Under the pieces are notes generated by a model. It did no database searches and was not told where the DNA came from. It saw only the letters and a program-made list of their open reading frames with translations. This document shows, in pieces, positions 31,330-40,749 of a stretch of DNA of 56,981 nucleotides; the first letter of the stretch is position 1; each line of letters begins with the position of its first letter. The position numbers were made by a program, and so were the translations under genes. Source of the DNA: Nymphaea colorata (Eukaryota; Streptophyta; Magnoliopsida; Nymphaeales; Nymphaeaceae); NCBI RefSeq assembly GCF_008831285.2, contig NC_045140.1, forward strand, positions 29,599,478 through 29,656,458, given 5' to 3'.

Positions 31330-31542
31330 ACGATTCATTTGATTTCGAGCTTAGGCACTAGGCCGCTCGTTTCTTTTCAGCACTTAGTGATTTTCGGTTC
31401 CTTGCTTTCGTAATTAGTCATTCTTTAATCACCACGAGTTTTGAACTTGAGACCCAGGCCGAGCGGGGTGTGCTCGGCGCATTAGTTGTTGGATTAGATC
31501 TAGCGCGGGTTATGAAATACAAACCCGCTTCATTTGAACTTG

Positions 31543-31550
31543 TATATATA
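31543..31550 (+). promoter_or_regulatory. TATA box in E 3' LTR
   Basis: TATATATA in the same context as at 22196. In the 3' LTR it could start transcription outward into flanking DNA. Confidence 0.6.
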
Positions 31551-31881
31551 CTTTTTGGATCTTGTACATTGGATGCAATTTTGAGATTAAGGAATCATTT
31601 CTTCGGAATTCTTCTCTCTCCTCTCTCGAGGTCTCTCTCTCCCTCTCGTCTCCCACCTTGCTCACCCGAGCCTGGTGTCTTCTTCCCCCTCGCGTCCTCT
31701 ACCTCCAAGGCGCTTCCAGTCTTCCCAAATCCTGTCCTTGAAGAGCCAAAGTCCCTAGACACCGGCATAAGGCAGCACGGCATCGGCGGATCTCCTCTCC
31801 ACTGCGGCGGTCCCTCCCTTGTCCACGGTACGCTCCCTAGCATCAAGCAAGTCCAGATTCGGTGCCCTCTTCATGAACACG

Positions 31882-31981
31882 NNNNNNNNNNNNNNNNNNN
31901 NNNNNNNNNNNNNNNNNNNNNNNNNNNNNNNNNNNNNNNNNNNNNNNNNNNNNNNNNNNNNNNNNNNNNNNNNNNNNNNNN
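31882..31981. other. Assembly gap of 100 N
   Basis: A run of exactly 100 N, a conventional placeholder for a gap of unknown size. It joins the first 972 bases of the E 3' LTR to the F 3' LTR lacking its outer 480 or so bases, so at least about 3.3 kb is probably missing if both LTRs are complete. Frames translated across it are artefacts. Confidence 0.97.
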
Positions 31982-34697
31982 CCGAATCTACAAAGGCTGG
32001 AGAGCGTTACCGACCAAGGCGCTGCCTTGGCTGTACCGAGAGACCACGGGGTAGAATACCTAAGCCCCGGGTATTGCAGCTCACGGGCCGGCGTGAAGCG
32101 CGCGGCCTGGACAGCCTCCTGCTGTCGGACGACGTGGACAGACTGCTGGCCGAGACAGCCGCCTGCTGTCGGTGCTGACGGGCAGTGCGCTGCCGAGAAC
32201 AGTCGGCTGCTGTTGTGGGCGAACCTGCGGACGAGTAGCCTAGACGAGCTTGCTGTCGCCCGGGCAGACAGACAGAGTGCCGACGAGGTTGTGCGACCAC
32301 CTGTCACCTGAGGCGCGGGCTGGATGCCGCGGTGCTGACGGAAGGAGGAGGCGACCGCCTGTCGCCTGAGATGCGCCTGCGGGATGCGGCGCGGCCGAGG
32401 GGGCGAAAGCCTTGCGGCAGTGCCTACCTACCTGGCGCTGGAAGTGGCTCGGCCACGGTTATCGACAAGGAATGCCGACGACGGCGCGGGTGGCCGAGGG
32501 CTGGCCGACGACGGCTAGCGAGCGGCTAGCGTCTCCGGCTGTTCCTAGTCCCTAGCTAAGGTCGGGTTAGCTTGGACGGGCAGAGCTCTACGGGTAGGCT
32601 GGTTAAGCGAAGTGAGGTTAAAGGCTAGGGTAGGCTAGAGGAAGCAGAGCTAAGGTGCGGAAGACAGGTTAACCTAGCTACTAGGTGGGCTAAGCCGAAA
32701 GGTAGAAGAGGAAGCAAGAGAGGCTAAGGCAAGGCTCGGGAGTTGGGACTTAGCGAGCTGGTTGGAGATGAAGAGAGATCACAAGTGAGCTCGGTTGGGT
32801 CTGGTCAATGGGACACTCGAGATAAACTCGAGTCAACTGGGTTCAACCTAAGGTGCCTCGGGTTTGACCGAGTTCCTACTAGGCTAGGTCAGGTCGGGTT
32901 CAGTCAACTTGGGTTAAGACCTAGAAGAGGTCGACTAGGTTAAGTCCGGTTAAGGTTTAGCTGGGTTAGGACCAAATGGGTTAGGTCGAGTGGGTGAGGA
33001 CCTGGATGCTTGCCACTTGGCAAGATGAACGGGTTAGCTAATGTGCGCTAAGAGAATGCCTATCAACAAGGGAAAGGTGAAATGCTTTCCTAAAGAGAAG
33101 AGGGATGAACCTAGACTAGAATCGGGAAAAAGGGGAGATAGCTACACGATGTAGCTTAGTGGACTTCGAAGAAGGGGAGATGGAGACACGTGGACAGATG
33201 AAGGGTGGAGACTAGCTGCGGTTGGGCGAGGTGGAGAGGCGGCCAAGGGAGGAGCGAGTCCTCGGGTGCTTTTCCTAAAGTTTAGGAAGAGGGGCGCGAG
33301 TTGGGGGAGAGGTGCGCTAAGTGGGGAAAAAGGCAAGGGCGAGGTGGCAAGACGGGAACGCAAAGGGGAAAAGTAACTCGACGAGGCGGAGGGGGTGCTG
33401 GGTCGTGGTCCTTCAGATCTTGACACGTGGCCAGATGTAAGGCCACAACTTCATGCGATAAGGGAGAAGACCAAGCAACAAGTAAAGTGGGGCGAGGTGG
33501 CGAGGTGGCTCCTATGAACTAGGGGGCACTTTCCTAAACTTACTCAATCGTGGGGACACTTAGAAAATAACTGGCTTCAGCTTTTGGATGATGGCTCGGA
33601 TGACAGACACGTGGCAGAAGCAAGGGACAGGATTGCACTTACCTGGTTCAACCGAAGTCGAGTAGATTCGCACCTGATGAAGCCGGTGGCGCGGTTTGAG
33701 TGACACCAACGCTCTTGACCAAGATGCCCTCCTCGCCTTCACTAGAGCCTTCACCAGAATAGGGGCAATGATGTCCTTCACGCTTCAGGTCATTAATCTG
33801 CCGGAGATTGCAAGGCCAACCGGAGTAGCAGCAGAATTCCGGCAAGGAGCCGAGACTTCTATTCCACCATCGGATGAGACTTGGAATCGGCCAACGTAAT
33901 GCTTAGAGAATAGCGATTCCAGCTATAATGCAAACGAAGGATTTCCACGGCTAGATTTCACAGGTCAGCAAATTCGACTCTGCTGCGCCGTGGACAGAAT
34001 TGCAGAAACAGGCCGAGAGATCTAACTCAGATTTGTGACCGTTTCTCCAACTCTCACATACGATTGGTTTGGCAAGGATAGCTTGTCGACTTTCTGATCT
34101 TCCAAATGTAAGTAGGACTTCGCCTAGAGAGTCTTCACCTAAGAACTCTAACTCTGCTCTCGGGTACGCCGAGAGAGAACAGGGACCTCGGGAGTGCTCT
34201 CCCCTAGACCGGAATCCTAAAAACAGAAGGAAATCTCGAAATCAAGCCACTAACCTTTACTGCCGTCCTTATTGAATCCAAAAATGGATTCAATCTTCCC
34301 TGCTACAAGGTCCGCCTCTCAACTTCACCGTGACCGTGAGGAAGGTGCAGAACGCTGCTGATATGCTGTTTCGATGGGGAGAAAGCCGGGGACAAGGGAG
34401 GGATCTTCGCCGGTGAGGAAGAAGGTCCGCCGCAAGCCTTCCAACTCGAGCGCTGGCTGGTTCACCACCGATGCTCCGAGTTCTTCAAGGAGGAAGAAAC
34501 GCCACAGTAGAAGGGGGCGCGAGGGGATGAGAGGGCACACACTCGAACGCTCGGGCTGGAGTTGTGCTTTGATTTCAGAATCAGAGTTCCTCGAGAATGA
34601 GGAGGGAGAGCCAAACCTCGCACGGAGGAGAGAGAGCGCCTTGCGCAAAATGCTTTCAATTCCTTAATCTTTGATACGAATTACAATGATCCAAAAG

Positions 34698-34705
34698 TAT
34701 TTATA
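34698..34705 (-). promoter_or_regulatory. TATA box in F 3' LTR
   Basis: TATTTATA on the plus strand reads TATAAATA in the element sense, with the same surroundings as in LTR D. Confidence 0.65.
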
Positions 34706-34903
34706 CTAATCCTATTTGAGCGAGTCTACAATCCAGATCTCACTCTCTACCCAAGACCCCAAATCCAAAACGCCAAGCACAACCCGCTAGGCTAGGTTCC
34801 TACCTCGAATCCTAATATTAACAAGCCTAAGACTAACTTTATTTACTTGTTATTCATAAAGCAAAACGGGCCTAGTGCCCACGCGCAAAGGAAAGGTTCG
34901 AGC

Positions 34904-34956
34904 CCCTGGATCTTTTGAACCCAGGGTGGGGACCTTGTGAGGGGACCCGCCCTCAC
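34904..34956 (-). other. U3 double hairpin, F 3' LTR
   Basis: In sense, the first hairpin (34937-34956) has arms GTGAGGG/CCCTCAC with loop CGGGTC. The second (34904-34926) has arms CCCTGG/CCAGGG. Both are perfect. Confidence 0.65.
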
Positions 34957-35029
34957 TTCGGTTTGTTGACTCAAGAGCTCGGTCAGGTTTGACCGAGCCG
35001 TTTACCTAAGACTTAGATCTTAGGACGTC

Positions 35030-38000
35030 TCAAGGGTCGCGTGAAGTGGACTCGTTTGGCTGGGACGCTTCTAGCTTGACGAGCCCTAAACTGGAGTCTA
35101 AGTCACCCTGAGACTGAACCTGCTTGAGCACCGTTGACGACCTAGTTGCTCCTCCCTCTCCTCCCGCTGCAACTATCTCTGGTGCTTCTTGACTCTTCCT
35201 GGGACTGGCCTTAATACATTGAAGAGAACGAGCTCCAATATCAGAAGCCTTGCGCTTCCTTCTGCTGGATTCGGCGGGCTCGGTCTCAACTGGGTCTGGA
35301 CCGCTGGGTAGGTCCGTAACAGATTCCCCCTCCCTACCTTGCGCTTGTCCTCGAGCGCTTGAAGAGGGGAAGCGATGAACAATCGTCCCAAATTCTTCCC
35401 AGGAAGTACCCCTGTCGGGTCCTTCCCATTCCACAAGTACCTCGTGCCTCATCCTCCCTTGTCTTTGGACATACCTATGTTTGAGAATGCGATAGGGAGT
35501 AGGCAAGTTATCCGGGACCTGCTCTATTAGTGTTGGTACATCCCCTTGATGAGGCTTCAGCCTCGTAACATGAAATACAGGGTGCACCAATGCTGTTCTG
35601 GGGAGGCCAAGTCTGTAGGCGGCCTTCCCAACCTTTTGAACCACTGGATAAGGTCCATAATAACGAGGCAGCAGTTTGGAATACGGCTGACCCATCAAGG
35701 ATTTCTGCTTAAGAGGCAGTCTCTTAAGCCACACGTAGTCACCCACCTCAAATTCCCGATCCTTCCTGCCTTTGTCGTATACCTGCTTCATACGGTTTTG
35801 CGCTTTCACAATGTTCTGTTTTAGGGATTCTAATACTTCTTCCCTTGTGCGCAATTCGCAGTCAACACTGTCGTCTTCTGCAGTACCTCCTTCGTAGCGT
35901 GGAATCGATGGAGGGGGAAAGCCATATATGCCCTCGTAAGGGGTCATGCCTGTCGACGAGTGCAGACTTGTATTATACGACCATTCTGCCCAAGGTAGGT
36001 ATTTCACCCAAGTGGCTGGTCGTTCGCCCGCAAAGCAACGTAAGTAGGTCTCCAAGGACCGGTTCACTATCTCACTCTGCCCATCTGTTTGAGGGTGGTG
36101 GGCGGTACTGAAATTTAGTTTCGTCCCCATGTTCTTCATGTATTCTTGCCAGAATGCACTTAGAAAAATTGAGTCCCGGTCGCAGACGACGGACTGTGGC
36201 ATTCCATGCAACTTTCCTATATACTCATGGTAGACGTTGGCCACGAGGGGCCCTTGATACAACCGTGGTAAAGGTGCGAAGTGGCTATATTTCGTGAGCC
36301 GATCGACCACTACCAATACTGCCTCTTTTCCTTCTGATCGAGGCATGGCATCGATGAAATCCATCGTGACGTCGGTCCACGGTTTTGTAGGTACCGGGAG
36401 AGGATTCAAAAGGCCTGGAGGCTTGATTGCCTCATACTTCTCTCGCTGGCACACTATACACTTCTTTACATAGGCCTGTACTGCAGCCTTCATACCTTTC
36501 CACCAAAACTGAGCTTTGATGCGGCTTAGGGTCTTGGCGACCCCTTCATGACCTGCGGCTGGAGTGTCATGAAAATGATGCAGGAATTCCTGCTTAAGCT
36601 CAGAGATAGGAGGGACTACTGCCTTGTCCTTCCTATACAAAATGTTTCCCTTGACTGAGTAGAAGGGAATGGAACCCGGGTTTTGCTGGATCGAAGCTTT
36701 GATTAGCCTCAGCGATTCATCATTCTGCTGTTCATTTGCTAACCGATCCCAAATATCCGTTTCCACTACTGACAATGTCATCAGTTGTTCAGCCAAGCGG
36801 GAAAGTGAATCAGCCGCCTTGTTTTCAGGACCCTTTTTATACTCAATTTCGAAATCATACCCCAATAGCTTTGCTAGCCATCTTTGCTGGGTAGGGGTTG
36901 ACACGCGTTGTTTGAGCATATACTTTAAGCTATTTTGGTCGGTCCTGACCGTAAATTTGCGTCCAATCAGATATGGACGCCATTTCTCCACTGCCATAAC
37001 TATAGCGAGTAGTTCTTTCTCGTATGTAGAAAGAGGTTTGGCCCTGCTGGTTAAGGCCTTTGACATGTAGGCAATGGGGTGGTTATCTTGCCCAAGTACC
37101 GCTCCTACTCCGACTTCACAAGCGTCAGTTTCGATGGTGAATGTCTTTGTAAAATCGGGTAGAGTTAGTACCGGGGCTGTCATCAGAGCTGCCTTTAGCT
37201 TCTCAAAGGCATCTCTTGACTTCTCAGTCCACGAGAAGGATCCCTTTTTCAGCATCTGGGTAAGGGGTTGCGCAATGATTCCATACCCCTGGATAAATCG
37301 TCTGTAATACCCAGTTAATCCTAGGAAACCTCGCAGACTCTTGAGGTCCTTGGGCAGTGGCCATTTCTCCATGGCTTGCAACTTTTCGGGGTCTGCCCGA
37401 ACCCCATCTCGAGACACAATGTGTCCGAGGTATCCGATTGAAGATTGTCCAAAACTGCATTTGGACATCTTCGCGAAGAGATGATGCTCCTTCAAGATGT
37501 CTAGAGTAATCTCCAGATGACGTTGATGTTGCTCTTCATTTTTGCTATAAATGAGAATATCATCGAAAAATACGAGGATGAAATCTCTGAGGTGTGCTCT
37601 GAACACATCATTCATGCACCGTTGGAATGTTGCTGGCGCATTCGTTAATCCAAAGGGCATTACTAAAAATTCATAATGCCCGTCGTGTGTTCTGAACGCA
37701 GTCTTCAATACATCTTCGTCAAACATTCGAATTTGATGATATCCGGCTCTGAGATCTATCTTTGAGAAAACAGTAGCGCCGGCTAACTCATCTAGTAGCT
37801 CGTCAATGACGGGTATGGGGTGCCGATCCTTAATGGTCACCTCGTTTAACGCCCTGTAATCTATACAGAACCGCCAAGTGTTGTCTTTTTTCTTCACTAA
37901 TAGGACGGGTGAAGAAAAAGGGCTGCAACTCGGTCGGATGATGCCGCTTTCGAGCATCTCTTTGACTAGGCGTTCGATTTCCACCTTCTGGCTGTGCCCA

Positions 38001-40216
38001 TACCGATAAGGCCTGACGTTGACAGGCTCTGCACCTTGTGCAAGGACGATTCGATGATCGTAAACCCTTCTTGGCGGTAGGCCTTTGGGCTCATCAAAAA
38101 TCTCTGGAAATCGGTCCAAGACCGATTGAATCATAGGTGGAATTGGTTCTTCCACCTTCTCTTCGGAGAAAGGTACATCCGTTGCCAATGTAAGAACCCA
38201 ACACGCTGGTTGGTCATGTTGGATGGACCTTAGTGCCGTTTTGGGACGCGTGGAGCTGGCGAGTCCCTGAATCGTTATCGATTCCTCTTCTCCTTCAGGG
38301 ATGAAAGTCATAGAGAAGTTCTTTACATCCCAATGAATATCTTTCCATGTTAGAAACCAGGGCATGCCCAAAATTAAGTCGACTCCTTCAAGCGGAATGA
38401 CGAGGCAGTCAACTTTAAAAGTTTTCTTTTTAACGGACACGTCAAGGACTTTTCCTTCGTGAATGCACTTGAGCCTTAGTCCCCCTCCCACGATGATAGT
38501 TTGTGGGTTGCTCTCGGTGAGTGTGATTCTACACCTTTCAGCGGCTTCCTCTGTAAGGAAGTTGTTGGTGGCTCCGCTGTCGAGCAATATTAAGACTTTT
38601 TGGCCATTGATACGACCAAAAACACGCATGGCATTTGCCTTATGGGGGTCTTGAATTGAATGAAGAGATTCGACCTCTTCTGATTTCTCTTCTTTGGTCG
38701 GTGTCTCTTCTTGATGCGTTTCTTTAGGCTCAATTTTCTTGCCTTTTCTTCTAACTAGGATTTCCTCATCAGACGAGGAACTTGAATCAGAACTGGAGGA
38801 GGAATCGCTTTCGGAGCTAGAGCTGGTCTCTGGCTCATCAATCACCACTATATTAAAAAGTGCTTTGCACTGGTGATTTTTATCCCACTTGCCCTCACAT
38901 CTGAAACACAGGCCTTTCTTCCTGTATTCTTCAATTTGTTTAGGGGACAAGTAACGGGTAGGTAGTTCACGGCCTGGACGTGGGTGTGGCCTGAACTCGT
39001 TCCCTCTGTTGTAGGGAACTAATTCCCTTCCTTTGTTCTCTCTGAATTTGGTTCGAGAAGCAGAGGAGAAGGAAGGTTTCTTCCTCTGTTTGTCAGCCCT
39101 GCGAGCCTTTTTCTCTCGCTTTTCCTCTTTTCTCTCTTCAATTCGCTCTTCATACAGTCGGGCCATAGCGAAGCATTCTTCGAGATGATCGAAACGATGT
39201 ATCTTCATCTCGCGTTTGATATCGCTTCTAAGGCCTCCTTTGAATGCTCCGATTAGAGCCTTCTCGGGCCATTGTACCATGCTAGCTAGTCTTTCGAACT
39301 GCTTTTGATAGGTGGGCACGTTCGAAGTTTGGACTAGATTTTTGAGGTCCTCGTCATAATCGATGAACGTGGACTCTCCAAAGTGAAGCTGCAAACTAGC
39401 CTTGTACTTTTCCCAAGTGGGATCGACTGTTTTGTGCTCAAACCAAAGATAGTGGGTGGTCGCTTCGCCAGTCATGTTGGCTGTAGCGATTTCTATCCAT
39501 TCTTCTTGTGGAATACGATGGCACATGAAGAAGCGTTCAGCCATGAATAACCACTCTCTGAGGTGCTCTCCGTTGAATTTTGGAAAGTCGTACTTGACGG
39601 ATGGTGTACGTCTTTCTTCTAGACGAGGTGGTTCTCTTCGAGTTCTCCTTGGGCGAAGGGGTGATTCATCTTCACCATCAGATAATTCGTACATTGGGTT
39701 TTGAAGAGTTTGGCCTATCCGTGGGCCACGAGGAGTCCTGTAGTATTCGCTATAGGGCTCTTGTTGGTACCTGTCTTGTGGAGGACGCATGAGCCTACCC
39801 CCTTCTGTGCTTGTCCCAACGTGAGATATGTTGTTGGGATTGATCTCAGTGTCGGTTTGATAGCCAGGTACTGCTAACAAACCTTTCCCTTTCTGTGCAT
39901 TCGGACCCTGAGTGGTCCTTTCCGCGATGATGGCTTGCGTTTGGGTGGTAGACATTTGTCGGAACATGGCCCGTATCTCATCCATTTCCTTTTGTCTATC
40001 TGCATTTTGACGGTCCATTTCTTTCTTTCTCAAGTTCTCTACCTTAGCCATGTCGGTACGCATCTGTAATAACTCTTTTTCTATGCTTAGGATGCGTCCT
40101 AAAGCATAGTCGGGCACTTGGCCTCTCTGTGATGGCTGAGCCTCTTCGGGAGTGTCATGAGGATTCTCCTCAAGCACGGGCTCATCTGAGTTAACATTCT
40201 TTTTTGATTTTCCCAT
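35030..40216 (-). CDS. Element F Gag-Pol-chromodomain polyprotein, intact (1,728 aa)
   Basis: ATG at 40216 starts M-G-K-S-K-K; the open frame reaches six codons further upstream without an ATG. Parts by residue: Gag; zinc knuckle C437 to C450 (CFRC...HQC); Ser-rich acidic linker; protease D546 in a standard D-S-G-A-T motif; reverse transcriptase with FFDD at 885-886; RNase H; integrase H2C2 finger and D,D,E core (about D1286, D1346, E1382, numbered by the constant 11-residue offset from E); chromodomain about 1575-1621; tail from about 1633 to 1728 encoded by the 3' LTR. The tail has the basic R-R-K-R-K-A-S-D motif. No stop or frameshift. With its near-identical LTRs this is one of the two best candidates here for an active element. 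Confidence 0.97.
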   Translation of the reverse strand: MGKSKKNVNSDEPVLEENPHDTPEEAQPSQRGQVPDYALGRILSIEKELLQMRTDMAKVENLRKKEMDRQNADRQKEMDEIRAMFRQMSTTQTQAIIAERTTQGPNAQKGKGLLAVPGYQTDTEINPNNISHVGTSTEGGRLMRPPQDRYQQEPYSEYYRTPRGPRIGQTLQNPMYELSDGEDESPLRPRRTRREPPRLEERRTPSVKYDFPKFNGEHLREWLFMAERFFMCHRIPQEEWIEIATANMTGEATTHYLWFEHKTVDPTWEKYKASLQLHFGESTFIDYDEDLKNLVQTSNVPTYQKQFERLASMVQWPEKALIGAFKGGLRSDIKREMKIHRFDHLEECFAMARLYEERIEERKEEKREKKARRADKQRKKPSFSSASRTKFRENKGRELVPYNRGNEFRPHPRPGRELPTRYLSPKQIEEYRKKGLCFRCEGKWDKNHQCKALFNIVVIDEPETSSSSESDSSSSSDSSSSSDEEILVRRKGKKIEPKETHQEETPTKEEKSEEVESLHSIQDPHKANAMRVFGRINGQKVLILLDSGATNNFLTEEAAERCRITLTESNPQTIIVGGGLRLKCIHEGKVLDVSVKKKTFKVDCLVIPLEGVDLILGMPWFLTWKDIHWDVKNFSMTFIPEGEEESITIQGLASSTRPKTALRSIQHDQPACWVLTLATDVPFSEEKVEEPIPPMIQSVLDRFPEIFDEPKGLPPRRVYDHRIVLAQGAEPVNVRPYRYGHSQKVEIERLVKEMLESGIIRPSCSPFSSPVLLVKKKDNTWRFCIDYRALNEVTIKDRHPIPVIDELLDELAGATVFSKIDLRAGYHQIRMFDEDVLKTAFRTHDGHYEFLVMPFGLTNAPATFQRCMNDVFRAHLRDFILVFFDDILIYSKNEEQHQRHLEITLDILKEHHLFAKMSKCSFGQSSIGYLGHIVSRDGVRADPEKLQAMEKWPLPKDLKSLRGFLGLTGYYRRFIQGYGIIAQPLTQMLKKGSFSWTEKSRDAFEKLKAALMTAPVLTLPDFTKTFTIETDACEVGVGAVLGQDNHPIAYMSKALTSRAKPLSTYEKELLAIVMAVEKWRPYLIGRKFTVRTDQNSLKYMLKQRVSTPTQQRWLAKLLGYDFEIEYKKGPENKAADSLSRLAEQLMTLSVVETDIWDRLANEQQNDESLRLIKASIQQNPGSIPFYSVKGNILYRKDKAVVPPISELKQEFLHHFHDTPAAGHEGVAKTLSRIKAQFWWKGMKAAVQAYVKKCIVCQREKYEAIKPPGLLNPLPVPTKPWTDVTMDFIDAMPRSEGKEAVLVVVDRLTKYSHFAPLPRLYQGPLVANVYHEYIGKLHGMPQSVVCDRDSIFLSAFWQEYMKNMGTKLNFSTAHHPQTDGQSEIVNRSLETYLRCFAGERPATWVKYLPWAEWSYNTSLHSSTGMTPYEGIYGFPPPSIPRYEGGTAEDDSVDCELRTREEVLESLKQNIVKAQNRMKQVYDKGRKDREFEVGDYVWLKRLPLKQKSLMGQPYSKLLPRYYGPYPVVQKVGKAAYRLGLPRTALVHPVFHVTRLKPHQGDVPTLIEQVPDNLPTPYRILKHRYVQRQGRMRHEVLVEWEGPDRGTSWEEFGTIVHRFPSSSARGQAQGREGESVTDLPSGPDPVETEPAESSRRKRKASDIGARSLQCIKASPRKSQEAPEIVAAGGEGGATRSSTVLKQVQSQGDLDSSLGLVKLEASQPNESTSRDP
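35322..35335 (-). other. Polypurine tract of element F
   Basis: AGGGAGGGGGAATC on the minus strand, adjoining the 3' LTR and read as coding sequence. Confidence 0.93.
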
Positions 40217-40737
40217 TTTAACTTGCGAAATCAAAAACTAACCTAACTGAAATCCAAAGTCTGACACAACTGCCACTCTTAATCTAACCTAGACTGTCGA
40301 CTCTGTCACGCTGCCGCTGCCACTGCTTGAGCTGCCGCGCGTGAGTCCTAAGGCAAGGGAGACGGGTTGGCCCGTCTAAAGCCGCGCTACGCCTTAGCGC
40401 CTAGGCAATCTCACCTCGCTCTCGGCCGGGCTTTAAAAAAGCCTAAATCGTCACACCCGCCTGGTGTCTCGACGACGAGCCTCGAGCTTAGCTGCCCTCG
40501 GGTGTACGTTGTGTACAACCCCACACTTGCTAAAATCGAGCAAGCGAAGCCTAGAACTTACTGAATATAATGCTGGAAGTCGTGAAACCTTTACTTTTCT
40601 AACGACTTAGAAACCCGAAATACCCTGACAAGAAAACCCGAAACTGATACCTCTGAATTTCTGCCGTTTGAAGTACCTTCTGAAGCTGACTTTTTTGTAG
40701 GTCGGGTGCTCAGACTGACAGTTCTAGTCTCAAGTTG
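40217..40737 (-). other. Untranslated leader of element F with five-hairpin array
   Basis: The 521-base leader carries five hairpins. H1 is 40526-40544 (CTTGCT/AGCAAG). H2 is 40500-40521 (TGTAC/GTACA with outer G-C pairs). H3 is 40449-40474 (CGTC/GACG, GAG bulge, ACACC/GGTGT, loop AGGCG). H4 is 40429-40443 (GGCTTT/AAAGCC). H5 is 40381-40406 (GCC/GGC, TAG bulge, GCGCTA/TAGCGC, loop AGGCG). Nearly every stem differs from E in sequence yet still pairs; this is the strongest single comparison for a conserved structure. Confidence 0.75.
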
Positions 40738-40749
40738 GCTCTGATACCA
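40738..40749 (-). other. Primer-binding site of element F
   Basis: TGGTATCAGAGC on the minus strand, two bases from the 5' LTR. Confidence 0.95.

Larger units (their letters stand above)
21561..31881 (+). mobile_element. Element E: intact-coding chromovirus, right end lost in gap
   Basis: Plus-strand retrotransposon in the order 5' LTR, primer-binding site, leader, one open polyprotein, polypurine tract, 3' LTR; the 3' LTR is cut after 972 bases by the assembly gap. It belongs to the same family as G, which lies inverted 13 kb further on. Comparing the first 972 bases of both LTRs by eye gives about 10-11 substitutions and two single-base indels, roughly 1.1%. It is therefore younger than A but older than F and G. 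Confidence 0.95.
30910..31881 (+). repeat. Element E 3' LTR, first 972 bp only
   Basis: It begins TGTTACGGACC inside the polyprotein frame and follows the 5' LTR closely to GAACACG, where the N run starts. It holds the translated tail (stop at 31202-31204), double hairpin, TATA box and CT-rich tract. About 2,870 bases should be missing to its right if it is a full-length LTR. Confidence 0.93.
31982..35321 (-). repeat. Element F 3' LTR, outer 480 bp missing
   Basis: It aligns with 41234-44575. The plus strand ends AGGTCCGTAACA next to the polypurine tract. It holds, in sense order, the translated polyprotein tail (stop at 35030), double hairpin (34904-34956), TATA box (34698-34705), donor-like sites (34249-34254, 33637-33642), the TTGAC-rich section (about 32560-32990) and AGGNG hairpins (for example 32110-32126 and 32154-32170, both perfect). 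Confidence 0.95.

Noticed and set aside
31819-32307. Frames running through the N gap
   Set aside because: They contain unknown residues across a placeholder gap joining two different elements in opposite orientation.
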